Positions 1 to 9,057 are shown, numbered from the stretch's first letter. The stretch is 52,724 bases of DNA from Candidatus Lutacidiplasma silvani (GCA_022750295.1 JAKIVZ010000015.1:1-52724), one strand, 5' to 3'. A program made the numbers and translations. Notes: a model not told the origin generated them from the sequence alone.

Positions 1-1
1 G

Positions 2-280
2 GCCCTGAACGGCCACGTTCAGGTTGTCGGTGAGACGGCCGTCAAGCCCTTTCGTGAAGGGTTACAACGGGGCGCTCACTGGCTTATGGACAACGACCCT
101 GAGGACCCTCTCGTCCTGGTCCCGTTCCTTCGCTTGTCGGTCCAGATAATTCGGAGTCGCAGTCCTATAGAGAACCTAGACGACGTGATCCAGGTCCTGA
201 TCGAGCAAACCCTTCCGCCAGCGTGTTCCGAGCGCCTCATCGCTGAGGGCGCCGAACCTTGTGGCGTCTCGTCGGTCTGA
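2..280 (+). CDS. C-terminal fragment of an unrecognised protein, cut by the window edge
   Basis: The frame is open from the first bases to a TGA at 278-280, giving at least 92 residues. The residues are mixed, not the Arg/Pro/Gly-rich pattern of shadow frames here: there are hydrophobic stretches such as LVLVPFLRLSVQII and acidic turns such as IENLDDVIQVLIEQ. The local base composition is less GC-rich than the rest of the window. No family is recognised. It may be the tail of a mobile-element or accessory gene, but nothing visible proves that. An ATG at 86 would allow a 64-residue gene instead. Confidence 0.35.
   Translation, partial: ALNGHVQVVGETAVKPFREGLQRGAHWLMDNDPEDPLVLVPFLRLSVQIIRSRSPIENLDDVIQVLIEQTLPPACSERLIAEGAEPCGVSSV
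4..23. repeat. Short perfect inverted repeat
   Basis: CCTGAAC (4-10) and GTTCAGG (17-23) are perfect inverted copies around six bases. It lies inside the partial open frame at the edge, so it may be chance. Confidence 0.3.
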
Positions 281-731
281 GTCCGGGCGAACTAGCTCGG
301 GCCCCACTGAGGGCTTTCGACGGGATACCACCCCCCAGGGCCCGCCGACGGACAGAACCCTCGCGAGTTCGTTGATATGATTCGGCTTGGCCCGCACCCC
401 GCGCCTGAAAAATCACAAGTGAATCGAAACAATCACATCTGGACCGGACCCTCAGAAAAAATCCCACAGACCATTCGGCGCCTCCAGACGGGCACCCCCG
501 TCAGAAATCGGCCGTAGTCGCGCTCCCTCGCGCGCCGGGTCTTCGAAGGACCGCGAGCGATCCCGACCGCGCGCGACGCAGCTCGTTGGGCTCCGAGGGT
601 CCGGGCCCTCGGCGGGACCAGGTTCGCAGCGGGGCCTCGAGGCGCGATTCTCCGGCCCGCGGGACGCGCAAACCGCGTCGGGGCCTCACCGTGCCCCTTC
701 CGCGGTTCACCATCCTCCCGGATCGGGCGCC
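281..731. other. Non-coding stretch, 451 bases
   Basis: No convincing gene is seen. The frames here give only Arg/Pro-rich translations. Bases 400-480 are less GC-rich and contain an A6 run (456-461), which would be an oligo-T run for transcripts arriving on the minus strand from the secreted-protein gene, about 270 bases past its stop. That could be a termination region, but this is weak. Confidence 0.4.
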
Positions 732-1508
732 CTAGACGAGGCGGACCGAGTCGAGCCGGGTTCCGTTCAGGCCCGGGCCGAGGTTGACCGAGACGGTGGC
801 CGTGCTCGTCCCGGGTCCGACTTCGATGAGTTCGATCCCCACCACGATCAGGAACAGCTCGTAGGCGTGGCTCTGATTCAGGGTAACGTTGAACCACGTC
901 GTGACGGCCCGGTCGGTCACGTTCCGGTAGTAGCTCCCATGCGTGAGATTGTGCTCGACGAAAAACACGTGCGAGGCCCCCCCGAGATTGCCACCGGTGG
1001 TCGTGTCGACGACCTCTGCCCCAACCTCGAGTTCGTACTCGGCGAGCGCCGTCTGGGTCGGGCTGCCGCGCGTCGCGGCGAGGTGGACCTTGTAGCTGAG
1101 GCTCCAGTGCGCGGTCAAGTTATGGTGCCCCGACGACATGTTCGTGAGGGGGAGGCTTTCGAGTCCGGCCGCGAACTCCGCCGCCGCGGTTCCGTTCGTC
1201 CCGAGACAGGACGTGAGCGAGATCTTGGCGGACTGGTGCGACCTTCCCGTCGTCGTGTTGAATACCGGGTAGACTGGGATGGAAACCTTTCCGCAACCGT
1301 CGAGAGCGGAGGTGAACACTTCGTAGGGAATGGCGCGGTACGGCGGCGTCGCGGTGCCCGGGGGGCTCCCTACCGGTGCCGGCGAGGCGGCGGCGGTCCC
1401 CACCGAAAGTACGACGAGAGCGACGGCGACGACCACGCTCAGACCGCCGAACAGCGCTCGCGGTCCCTGACGACGGCTCGACTCCGATCCTAGCTCGCTT
1501 GGCCTCAT
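732..1508 (-). CDS. Secreted or membrane-anchored hypothetical protein
   Basis: 258 residues. After a short basic start there is one hydrophobic segment at about residues 20-42 (LSVVVAVALVVLSVGTAAAS) that looks like a Sec signal peptide or anchor, followed by a Pro/Gly linker. The remainder is Thr/Ser-rich and predicted to be beta-like, with many N-glycosylation sequons (NTT, NGT, NMS, NLT, NVT, NQS), as expected for an archaeal surface protein. Two cysteines (residues about 72 and 99) could form a disulfide. No enzymatic motif is recognised. The start is the ATG at 1508. The neighbouring MASE1-PAS gene lies upstream on the same strand after a 218-base gap with nothing else recognisable in it. 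Confidence 0.7.
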   Translation of the reverse strand: MRPSELGSESSRRQGPRALFGGLSVVVAVALVVLSVGTAAASPAPVGSPPGTATPPYRAIPYEVFTSALDGCGKVSIPVYPVFNTTTGRSHQSAKISLTSCLGTNGTAAAEFAAGLESLPLTNMSSGHHNLTAHWSLSYKVHLAATRGSPTQTALAEYELEVGAEVVDTTTGGNLGGASHVFFVEHNLTHGSYYRNVTDRAVTTWFNVTLNQSHAYELFLIVVGIELIEVGPGTSTATVSVNLGPGLNGTRLDSVRLV

Positions 1509-1726
1509 CCTGGGACCCCCGGTTCGCGCCCCGGCCGACCCCAGCGGGAGGTCGGCGACAGGCGCCGCAGGGATGGAACGAGGCTACTTAGCCCGGTAGG
1601 CCGCAGCGGACTCCCTGCCCACGGTCGAACCTCCCGGGGTGTTCGGCGAGGTCGGGATGCGCCGACCTCCCCCGCCCCCTCGCGGTCGAGCGGGAGGGCC
1701 AGCCGCCGGCGGACCGGCCTCGACGC

Positions 1727-3208
1727 TCACGGCTTCTCCTCCTTCATCCAGGGGATCATCCACATGAGGAAGTCTTTCGGAGGAGGTTCCGACTCGCTGC
1801 CGAGCTTCAGTCGGCGCAGTTCGTCCTCGAGACGTTGGCGCTCGGTGACGTCCAGCACCGTTCCACGCAACCGGGACGCCCGACCGTCGATCGTCTCCGA
1901 AACCGCGATCTGGCTCTGCAGCGCACGCCGCTCCCCGTTGGGAAGCCTCAGCCGGTAGCGGTGCTCGGGGAGGGGGACGTCCTGCGCTGAAGGGGCGTCA
2001 AGAACCGCCCGCAGCTCGGCGAGGAACGTCGCCCGGTCGGAGCGTTCCATCCGCTCGAGCCCGGTGCCCAGCACCACGGGGAATCGAGCACTCCCGTAGC
2101 CAAAGATTTGGTACATCTCGTCGGACCAGACGAGCTTTCCAGATCCCGCCTCGAGCGTCCAAGTGCCGACGGTGGCGAGCGATTTCGCCGCGTCGAGCTG
2201 CGAGTTGCGCTCGATGAGCATCTGCTGGAGAGCCTTGCGGGCATCGTACAGTTCGGTCTCGAGACGGTGATGCTGGGTGACCTCGGCGGCGACGAGAAGG
2301 GCGGTGAGCACGAGCGAGCCGATGAACACGCGGAGCGCGAGCAGGGCGACGTCGGGGGGGAACGCAGCGAACGGTCCCTCGCCGCGGACCGTGGCGACGA
2401 GGGCGATCACCGACACCGCGCTGACCGATCCAATCGCCCCAACGGTCCCGAACCGGGTCGCGCCCCAGACGACAGGAGGAACCACGAGAAACTCGAGCGG
2501 GTATCCCCCGAGCACCGTCGAGGTCGGACGGGCGAACACGAGGAGGGCCACCGCGGCGGTGACCGCGCCGACAATCCCCGCCTCCGCCCGACCGGGGGTC
2601 CCCCAAACCGGGCGGGGCCGCGTCACCCGGGGCGCGAGGGCGAGGATCAGAGGGGCGACCTCGATCGCGCCGATGGCATCCCCGAGCCACCACGAGCCCC
2701 ACACGTTGAGAACCGCGCCCGGGCGGGCCAAATGGGCGAGCGTGAGCGTCGTCGTCCCGATCGTCGCCGCCACCGCGGCCGCGCCGGCCCCGGAGAGGAG
2801 GGCGAACAGGAGGACGTTCCGGGGCTGCTCGAACATCCGACGCCCCCCGGCAAACCGATTGGCGAGGTAGGCACCGACGAGCGCCTCGAGGGTGTTCCCG
2901 GAAGCGATCCCGAGACTGCTCGCGACGTCCCACGTCGTCGTCAGATTCACGAAGAATGCGCCCACGAAGATCGCGGGCCAAAGGGTCGAATCCCCGAGGA
3001 GCAACGCGGCGATGGCGATGCCGGTCGGAGGCCAGACCGCCGAGACGCTCGAGTTGCCGATCGCGAGGAGGAGCCCCACCTTTCCCGCAGCGAAGTAGCT
3101 CGAGCCGAGGAGGCCGAGGGCCGCCGCCGTGCGCCACCACGATGAACGATACCACGGCTCGGCAGGGCGCGGCCGAACGTGGGGGCTCGAAGGAGGCATA
3201 TCCACCAT
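1727..3208 (-). CDS. MASE1 membrane sensor with a PAS domain and no output domain
   Basis: 493 residues. Residues about 25-320 hold eight or so hydrophobic segments with the MASE1 signature (SAVWPPTGIAIAALLLG, then GNTLEALVGAYL and GSWWLGDAIGA). A short coiled linker follows (about 330-355). Then comes one PAS domain (about 355-470) ending in a PAC-like RGTVLDVTERQRLEDELRRL. MASE1 is normally the N-terminal sensory part of histidine kinases or diguanylate cyclases. Here the protein stops about 25 residues after the PAC motif, so there is no kinase, cyclase or HTH domain. It is either a stand-alone receptor signalling through a partner, or a truncated kinase. No response regulator lies beside it. 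An ATG three codons in (3199) is an alternative start. Confidence 0.8.
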   Translation of the reverse strand: MVDMPPSSPHVRPRPAEPWYRSSWWRTAAALGLLGSSYFAAGKVGLLLAIGNSSVSAVWPPTGIAIAALLLGDSTLWPAIFVGAFFVNLTTTWDVASSLGIASGNTLEALVGAYLANRFAGGRRMFEQPRNVLLFALLSGAGAAAVAATIGTTTLTLAHLARPGAVLNVWGSWWLGDAIGAIEVAPLILALAPRVTRPRPVWGTPGRAEAGIVGAVTAAVALLVFARPTSTVLGGYPLEFLVVPPVVWGATRFGTVGAIGSVSAVSVIALVATVRGEGPFAAFPPDVALLALRVFIGSLVLTALLVAAEVTQHHRLETELYDARKALQQMLIERNSQLDAAKSLATVGTWTLEAGSGKLVWSDEMYQIFGYGSARFPVVLGTGLERMERSDRATFLAELRAVLDAPSAQDVPLPEHRYRLRLPNGERRALQSQIAVSETIDGRASRLRGTVLDVTERQRLEDELRRLKLGSESEPPPKDFLMWMIPWMKEEKP

Positions 3209-3595
3209 CGCGGGGCGGCGACCGGTTCGAACGAGACCGGTACCGGACGTCGGATAGCTAGTCGATATCGAATCCGGAGCCCAAAAACCTGCTGGAGACG
3301 GCGGTCGTTCCTCGGGACCCCACGCGAGGTCGCGCTCCGAGGGGAGTGCGTGCGACCGCCCCGAATCGACGGCCCCGAACGGGTTCTCCGATGGACCCGG
3401 GTCCCGGAATCTGAGTGGGACGCCATGCCGCTCGGTCGCCCGCTACCATACGGCGCACGGGAGCTGGGTTCCTCCGTCGCCGAGTCGCCCGAGCCGCGGG
3501 CACTGCGTTGGCCCGTTCCGGGCCGGGCCCACCTGGCGATCGGGCCGCGGATTTCGAGGGCGCAGGGGGATAAGCGACGATGGGCTCGTGCGGTC
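3209..3595. other. Divergent intergenic region between the MASE1 gene and msrA
   Basis: 387 bases with no credible coding sequence: frames on both strands give Arg-rich shadow translations. It must hold the promoters of both divergent genes. The msrA TATA element is listed separately. On the minus strand a GCTATCC-like element near 3252-3258 is a weak candidate for the MASE1 gene. Confidence 0.4.
3568..3575 (+). promoter_or_regulatory. TATA-like element of msrA
   Basis: GGATAAGC lies about 25 bases upstream of the msrA ATG at 3596. That is the spacing expected for a leaderless archaeal transcript. Confidence 0.5.
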
Positions 3596-4156
3596 ATGGC
3601 CACCCCGACGTCCGGCAAACTCGAGCGCGCGACCCTCGGCGGAGGATGCTTCTGGTGCACGGAGGCCGTGTTCCGAGCGGTCCGGGGGGTCGTGGACGTC
3701 ATCCCGGGGTACGCGGGGGGAGCGACGGAGAACCCGAGCTACGAGGACGTCTGCACCGGGGAGACCGGCCACGCGGAGGTCATTCAGGTTACCTTCGACC
3801 CGGCGGTTCTCCCCTACCGGGACGTGCTCGAGATCTTCTTCGCGACTCACGACCCCACGACGATGAACCGGCAGGGCGGCGATGTGGGGACCCAGTACCG
3901 GTCGGTCATCCTCTACGCCTCCCCGAGCCAGCTCGCCACCGCCCAGGAGGTCATCGCCGAAATGAAGGGCGAGCAAAAGTGGGGCCACCGGGTCGTCACC
4001 GAGCTCGTTCCCCTCGCCAAGTTCTACCCCGCCGAGGAGTACCATCACGACTACTTCCGGAAGAATCCGGATCGGGGGTATTGCCAGGCGGTCATCTCGC
4101 CGAAGATGACGAAGTTCCGCGCAAAGTTCGCCGAACGGCTGAAACCGGCCATGTAG
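3596..4156 (+). CDS. msrA: Peptide methionine sulfoxide reductase MsrA
   Basis: 186 residues, normal for the family. The catalytic motif GGGCFWC is near residue 15-21, with the first Cys as the nucleophile that reduces methionine-S-sulfoxide. Downstream landmarks are GYAGG, TGHAEV, HDPTTMNRQGGDVGTQYRS, AEEYHHDYFRKNP and GYCQ; the last Cys could be the resolving residue. The open frame extends upstream to 3179, but that part translates as shadow-like sequence. The ATG at 3596 fits both the conserved N-terminus and a TATA element 25 bases upstream. It stands alone, divergent from the MASE1 gene. It probably repairs oxidised methionine in the cytosol. Confidence 0.95.
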   Translation: MATPTSGKLERATLGGGCFWCTEAVFRAVRGVVDVIPGYAGGATENPSYEDVCTGETGHAEVIQVTFDPAVLPYRDVLEIFFATHDPTTMNRQGGDVGTQYRSVILYASPSQLATAQEVIAEMKGEQKWGHRVVTELVPLAKFYPAEEYHHDYFRKNPDRGYCQAVISPKMTKFRAKFAERLKPAM

Positions 4157-4177
4157 CGCGATCGACCCCCGGCCCGT

Positions 4178-4531
4178 TCAGGCCCGGGGCAGCAGGAACA
4201 GGATCCCCGCGACCAGCGTGAGGACGAATCCGATCAGCACGAGCACGCCCGAGCCGATCAAGATCAGCCCGATCACGCTCACGACGACGAGGACCACGCC
4301 GCCGGCCGTGGCCCGGTCGGTCGACCGCGAACTGGCGAGCGCGACGAAGAACAGGAGGAGGACGCCGAAGACGAGCTGTTCGAGGGCGGTGGCGGTGCTC
4401 CCCAACCCCTCTCGAAGCGACCGGTCGACGGCCGCGTAGACGATCCCGAAGAAGAAGGTGAAGACGGAACCGAGGAGGACGAGGATCCCTCCGAGGTAGC
4501 CGAACGTTCGCGCGAGCCCGTGCGACCGCAT
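4178..4531 (-). CDS. Small four-helix membrane protein
   Basis: 117 residues, almost entirely hydrophobic, with four predicted membrane helices: about 9-33, 48-65, 75-97 and 98-115. A short charged loop (SRSTDRATAG) separates the second and third. No catalytic motif is visible. It resembles the many short uncharacterised membrane proteins of archaea, such as DUF4064-like ones, but I cannot assign a family. A TTTAAT element on the minus strand (4566-4571) lies about 35 bases upstream of the ATG at 4531. Similar small membrane proteins are encoded at 12712-13038 and 48921-49304. Confidence 0.75.
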   Translation of the reverse strand: MRSHGLARTFGYLGGILVLLGSVFTFFFGIVYAAVDRSLREGLGSTATALEQLVFGVLLLFFVALASSRSTDRATAGGVVLVVVSVIGLILIGSGVLVLIGFVLTLVAGILFLLPRA

Positions 4532-4596
4532 TCAATCTCCCCGGAGTCCGATCAGTCCGACGGGGGATTAAACCCGACGCACCGCGGGTTCGGACC

Positions 4597-6004
4597 TCAC
4601 GGGAGCATTTCCCCGGGGACGGCGGCGGTCGTCGGGGGCGGCTCGGCGGCGATCGTCGGACGGTGCGGCGCCGGTTGGAACCCGAGGGACCGCAATTGCG
4701 GGAACGCGGCCATGAGGACGGCGATGGCGATCGTCCCGACCCCGGCCAGGACGAACGGGGTCTGGGCCGAGCCGAGGAGGAGCGTGAGCGTCCCTCCCAA
4801 ATACTGCCCGATCGGGACCATCGCGTAACTGCCGACCTCGTCGGCCGCGAGGACCCGTCCGAGGAGGTCGTTGGGGACCGTCGCCTGGAGGGTCGCCAGA
4901 AAGACGGTCATGTACATCCCCGGGAACACGCCGAACAGGACCATGTCCGGGAGGCTGATCCAGATCGAGTGGCTGAGCCCCAGAATGAGCACGCTCACCC
5001 CCTCGCCAAGGGTGACGAGGGCGAGGGTACGTCCGGCGACCTTCTCGAACCGGATCCGGCCCATCAGCAGGCTGCCGATCGCGACCCCGATGCTCGACCC
5101 GGTGACCATTCCGCCGTAGAGGAGGGCGTCGGAGACTCCGAGCGTGTGGGTGACGTAGAGCCCGAGCTCGACGAACGCGGCGGTCGTGAGGGAGTTGATC
5201 GCGAGGGCGGTGATCGTGATCTGAAGGAGCGCCTTCCGACGCCACAGGTAGGCGTATCCCCGTCGAGCGTCCTGGACGAACGTCGTGCCGGGGGCCCCGC
5301 TCGGCCTCGGCCGGTCCACGGAAATCCCGCCGAGCGCGACCTGGGCGACGGCGAGGAGTCCGAGCGGGAGTGCCGCGGCGACGAACGCGTGGGTGGCCCC
5401 GAGGTTCAGGATCCCAGTCGCGAGCAGGGAGGCGACGACGCTGATCGCGATCGAGAGCGCGAAGATGAGGCCGTTCGCCCCCGCGAGCTCCGCCGTCGGC
5501 AGAAGATTGGGGAGCGCCGCGTTGTACGCCGGCCGGAACATCGTGGTCGCCGCGCTGACGGCGGCCCACGCGGGCATCATGAGAAGCATCCAGAGCGGGA
5601 GGAAGTACCCCGAGGGACCCGGCAGCGGGATCGCCGTCTCGGGGCGGACGTAGAGGTCGAGGAGGATTCCGAACGTCCCGGCGACGGCGAGCGCGTTCGT
5701 AAGCCGCATGAGGCGCCGGCGTTCCATCCGGTCGGCGAGGGTCCCCGAGACGAGGGCCGCCACGAGGGTCGGAACCGTGGCGGCCAGTCCTTCTAGGGCG
5801 AGGGAGGGCGCGACGAACGAGAGCCGCCCGGCGTATTCGGGAGCGGTCGCGATCGACCAGACGAGGACGAGGACGAGCGCCGCGGGGGCGGCGTACGAGA
5901 ACGAGCCGGCGATGGCGAAGGTCCGGATCCGGGCGTCGCCGAGCAGCGAGCGGTAGGTGGCCAGCCGAGTCCCCCCGATGGCGGCGACTCCGGGAGAGGT
6001 CCAT
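4597..6004 (-). CDS. MFS transporter, start out of frame by one base at a run of six G
   Basis: A major-facilitator transporter with about 12 hydrophobic segments. The loop after the second helix carries GTLADRMERRRLMRL, the family signature between helices 2 and 3. The conserved part can be read in one frame from about 5970 to the TGA at 4597, but that frame has no ATG, GTG or TTG before 5763, which lies inside the second helix. The ATG at 6004 is one frame off: removing one G from the G6 run (5971-5976, C on the plus strand) joins it to LATYRSLLGDARIR and gives 468 residues. This is either a sequencing/assembly error, a phase-variable tract, a non-standard start or a mutation. The substrate is unknown. 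Confidence 0.8.
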
Positions 6005-6136
6005 AAGAGTTCCGAATGGCGAACGGTGCCGAACGGTGGGGCACCCCGCGGGGCCGGCCCTCCGGACGCCGCACCGGTCGGCGAAGCGTCGGTGGGCGCA
6101 GGTTTTGACCGAGGGGCGGCTCGACCCGGTCCCGGG

Positions 6137-7216
6137 ATGCGGATCGTTCACGAAGACCCGAAGCTAGGGGAACGGAAGCTCCTCCTGCAGACGCCGAGCG
6201 ACCTCTGGCGGGCCGCCCGGCTCGTTCGACCGGGCGACCGGGTCGGGGCGTCGACGACCCGCCGGGACCCCGAGGCTCCCGAGGACGCCCCCGCGGCCCA
6301 GCGGGAGCGCCGCCGCGTGTTCCTCGTCGTCGTCGCGGAGCAGGTCGAGTTCCACGGGTTCACGAAGCACATCCGGGTGACCGGGCCGATCGTCGAGGGT
6401 CCGTTCGACATCGGGCGCCACCACACGCTCGACGTCGACGTCGGGGAGACGCTCGCGGTCCGGAAGGAAGCGTGGACCGCCGGGGACCATGCGCTCCTCC
6501 AAGAAGGGCTCGCGGGCGCCGGCGAACCGACGGTGGTCGTGGCGACCGTCGACTGGGGCGAGGCGACGATCGTCCGGCTCCGCGGCCGCTCGGTCGAGAC
6601 GGTCGCCGACGTCCGGCGGACCCTCGCGGGGAAGCGCGAAGGGTCGGGGCAGGCCGAGAAGGACCGCCGCACGTACCTCGAAGAACTCGTGGGGATCCTG
6701 GTCCCCACCCTCGCGGAGGCGACGACGGTGGTCGTCGCGGGACCGGGGTTCCTCAAGGAGCAGCTCGCGGCGGCCGTGATCGAAGCGGCGCCGGCCCAGC
6801 GCGCGAAGCTGCACGTGGTCGCGACGGCGGAGTCCGGGCGGGTCGGTCTCGACGAGCTCCTCCGGTCGGGGAAGGCCGCCGAGGCGCTGCGGGGGTCGGT
6901 GGCCGCCGAGGAGGCGGACCTCGTTGAGCGGCTCGTCACCGCCCTTGGGGGGGCCCGGGCCGCGGTCGGCCCGGTCGAGGTGGCGGAGGCGGTCGACACC
7001 GGCGCGGCCGAGACGCTCCTCGTCTCGGAGTCCCGGCTCGCCGAGCCCGAGACCCAGGCGACGCTCGAGGCATCGAAGGGGGCGCGGGCCCGCGTGTTCA
7101 TCGTCCGCGACGAGGGGGACGCGGGCAAGCGCCTCCGCGGGCTCGGGGGAATCGGGGCGCTCCTCCGGTACGATTGGACGCCGTCCACGGGACGGCGCGC
7201 GGCCGGGGCGCGGTAG
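6137..7216 (+). CDS. pelA: Pelota, ribosome-rescue factor (Dom34 homologue)
   Basis: 359 residues, the usual size of archaeal Pelota. An N-terminal Sm-like domain (about 1-135) is followed by a central domain (about 136-265, with VVVATVDWGEATIVRL and TTVVVAGPGFLK) and an eL30-like C-terminal domain (about 270-350, with GAAETLLVSESRL and the late ALLRYDW). Pelota works with the ABCE1 ATPase to split stalled ribosomes and resembles release factor 1 without the GGQ motif; no GGQ is present here. A charged loop (about 45-63, DPEAPEDAP) looks longer than usual. The ATG at 6137 gives the canonical start; the open frame extends further upstream without conservation. The gene converges on rpo3, with 6 bases between stops. 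Confidence 0.93.
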   Translation: MRIVHEDPKLGERKLLLQTPSDLWRAARLVRPGDRVGASTTRRDPEAPEDAPAAQRERRRVFLVVVAEQVEFHGFTKHIRVTGPIVEGPFDIGRHHTLDVDVGETLAVRKEAWTAGDHALLQEGLAGAGEPTVVVATVDWGEATIVRLRGRSVETVADVRRTLAGKREGSGQAEKDRRTYLEELVGILVPTLAEATTVVVAGPGFLKEQLAAAVIEAAPAQRAKLHVVATAESGRVGLDELLRSGKAAEALRGSVAAEEADLVERLVTALGGARAAVGPVEVAEAVDTGAAETLLVSESRLAEPETQATLEASKGARARVFIVRDEGDAGKRLRGLGGIGALLRYDWTPSTGRRAAGAR

Positions 7217-7222
7217 TCGGAC

Positions 7223-8068
7223 CTACGGGATCGCCTGGACCGCCTCGCGGAGTTCCTCGAACCGCCGCTTGAGGTCCTTCAGGGCGTATCGGAGCGCCTC
7301 GCGCGCGGTGAGGCTGCCGTCGGTCTGGAACTGGAGGAAGAACTTCTCGGTGTCCGGCTCGACGTGGACGCTGCCGTGCTCGCAACTCTTCTCGCACGCC
7401 CAGCAGAGGATGCACTTCGTCTCGTCGGTGACCGTGATCTTGCCGGCGTCGAACTCGAGGATGTTCACCGGGCACGACTGCGCCGCCCGCTTCAGGCACG
7501 CGTCGGTGCAGCCGGACTTCTTCGCGATCTTGATGTGCGGCCGGGGGGACACGCCGACCGCGTGGGCGACCTGCCACTTCGCGTGCTCCCGGGCGGTGCC
7601 GACCGTCGCGGTTGCGTAGGCGAGGAGCGCCTGGCGGGCGCCGAGTCGGACGATCGGGACCTCGGGCTCGAGGATCGCGAGGCTCGCGTCGCCGAGCGGG
7701 GTGACGTCCCGCGCGTAGACGGTGCACGGGCCCTTCTTGTCGATCGAGAACATCACTTGGCAGTGGGCGCAGCCCGCGCCCTCGCAGGTGCACTCGGATC
7801 GTCGGCGGAACTGCCCGAGGTCGGTGGGGACGGGGAGGAGGCCGAGGCGGAGCGCGACGCCCTCGTCGAACATGCTGGTCGACGAATCGTAGTCCTTGCC
7901 GGTCGCCTCGTCCCGGATCGGGCCGAGGTGGAACTCGACGTCCTCGATGGCGAGTTTCGGAACGTCCGTGATCAGCGTCCGCCGGATCGCGTTGATTTTC
8001 GAGGCGCTGGCGCTCGAGAACTCGATGCGGAGTTCGCGGGGCTTTAGATCGGTGATCGCAACGTCCAC
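7223..8068 (-). CDS. rpo3: RNA polymerase subunit Rpo3 (RpoD) with ferredoxin-like domain
   Basis: 281 residues. It starts with the alpha-like dimerisation sequence ELRIEFSSASASKINAIRR and TDVPKLAIEDVEF. Domain 2 has a Cys-rich insertion (CTCEGAGCAHC). The Fe-S domain (about 190-240) follows. It has C-x3-C-x7-CP and then a complete C-x2-C-x2-C-x3-C (KCILCWACEKSC), so one 4Fe-4S site looks intact and the other appears degenerate. The C-terminus completes the dimerisation domain (LTAREALRYALKDLKRRFEEL). It assembles with Rpo10, Rpo11 and Rpo12. It is the last gene of the uS13-uS4-uS11-rpo3 operon, one base after rps11. The usual following genes (eL18, uL13, uS9) are not present. Confidence 0.95.
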   Translation of the reverse strand: MDVAITDLKPRELRIEFSSASASKINAIRRTLITDVPKLAIEDVEFHLGPIRDEATGKDYDSSTSMFDEGVALRLGLLPVPTDLGQFRRRSECTCEGAGCAHCQVMFSIDKKGPCTVYARDVTPLGDASLAILEPEVPIVRLGARQALLAYATATVGTAREHAKWQVAHAVGVSPRPHIKIAKKSGCTDACLKRAAQSCPVNILEFDAGKITVTDETKCILCWACEKSCEHGSVHVEPDTEKFFLQFQTDGSLTAREALRYALKDLKRRFEELREAVQAIP

Positions 8069-8069
8069 G

Positions 8070-8453
8070 TTACACCCGCCGGCCGCGCCGGCCTCCCTTC
8101 GCCTTCGTGCCGTCGTGAGGGACCGGGGTGACGTCCTCGATCCGGCTGATCTTCATCCCCGCGCGGGCGAGGGCGCGGATCGCGGCCTGCGCTCCGGGGC
8201 CCGGGGACCGGGCCTTGTTCCCGCCGGGGGCGCGGACGCGCACGTGGAGGGTGTCGTACCCCTTCTCCTTCATCGTGGCGGCGACCTGGTCGGCGGCTTT
8301 CATGGCCGCGTACGGGCTCGACTCGTCGCGAGCGGCCTTGACGACCATCCCGCCGGTCGCCTTCGTCAGGGTTTCGGCGCCCGTGATGTCGGTGACGGTG
8401 ATGTGAATGTTGTTGTAGCTCGCGAAAATGTGCGCGATCCCGATCTTCGGCAT
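8070..8453 (-). CDS. rps11: Ribosomal protein uS11
   Basis: 127 residues, normal length. Recognisable motifs are [17 protein letters not shown], the [10 protein letters not shown] segment, the [24 protein letters not shown] core, and the C-terminal [11 protein letters not shown] followed by GGRRGRRV. It sits in the 30S platform with the 3' domain of 16S rRNA. It lies three bases after rps4 and one base before rpo3, so it is co-transcribed with both. Confidence 0.97.
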   Translation of the reverse strand: MPKIGIAHIFASYNNIHITVTDITGAETLTKATGGMVVKAARDESSPYAAMKAADQVAATMKEKGYDTLHVRVRAPGGNKARSPGPGAQAAIRALARAGMKISRIEDVTPVPHDGTKAKGGRRGRRV

Positions 8454-8456
8454 GCG

Positions 8457-9053
8457 TTACGCTCCCCCGGGGGCGGGACCGGGCGGGGGCGGCGCGCTTT
8501 CCTGGCTTCGCCGGGACAGCTTCTCGCGGATCGCGACGCGGACCGGATGTTCCTCGGAGGTGAGGCCGGACGACGGAGCGTACTGGATGTCCAGCTCCTC
8601 GGCGGCGAGGACAAGGTACCCCGGACGGGTCATCTTGTGATTCCCGATCGTCAGGTGGCCGTGGACGATCAGCTGGCGCGCCCCCTTCGGGGTCGGGGCG
8701 AGCTCCCGCCGGAACGCGATCCACTCGAACCGACGCTGGAGCACCACTTCCGGAGTCAGGGCGAGCACATCGTCGAGACTGGAGCTGCCGGCCGGGAGGA
8801 CCCCGAGCCGGGTCAGCCGGCCGAGGAGGCCGTCGGACTCCCGCTTCGCCTGGGTCTCGCCGGCCCGGACCCGGGCCTGGAGCTCCCGCGCTTGGCGGCG
8901 GAATCCGCGGAGGATCGACTGGGCCTTCCAAAGCTCCCGCTTGTTCTTCAGCCCGTACTTCGTGACGAGCTTCCGCTCCTCGTCCATCCGGGCGGCTTCC
9001 CAGGGGTGCTTCGGCGTGTCGTAGAACCGGCGCAGGAATTTCGGGTCGCCCAT
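8457..9053 (-). CDS. rps4: Ribosomal protein uS4
   Basis: 198 residues. The start GDPKFLRRFYDTPKHPWEAAR is typical of archaeal and eukaryotic uS4. The S4 RNA-binding domain is at about 108-165 (RRFEWIAFRRELAPTPKGARQLIVHGHLTIG). The C-terminal tail is Pro/Gly-rich (APPPPGPAPGGA). It binds 16S rRNA early in assembly of the small subunit. It lies four bases after rps13 and three bases before rps11. Confidence 0.97.
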   Translation of the reverse strand: MGDPKFLRRFYDTPKHPWEAARMDEERKLVTKYGLKNKRELWKAQSILRGFRRQARELQARVRAGETQAKRESDGLLGRLTRLGVLPAGSSSLDDVLALTPEVVLQRRFEWIAFRRELAPTPKGARQLIVHGHLTIGNHKMTRPGYLVLAAEELDIQYAPSSGLTSEEHPVRVAIREKLSRRSQESAPPPPGPAPGGA

Positions 9054-9057
9054 CGAA

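Noticed and set aside
4568-6151. Open frame of about 530 codons, same strand as the MFS gene in another phase
   Set aside because: Arg/Pro/His-rich translation; the conserved transporter is in a different frame. Only its first 12 codons matter, as the likely start of the transporter.
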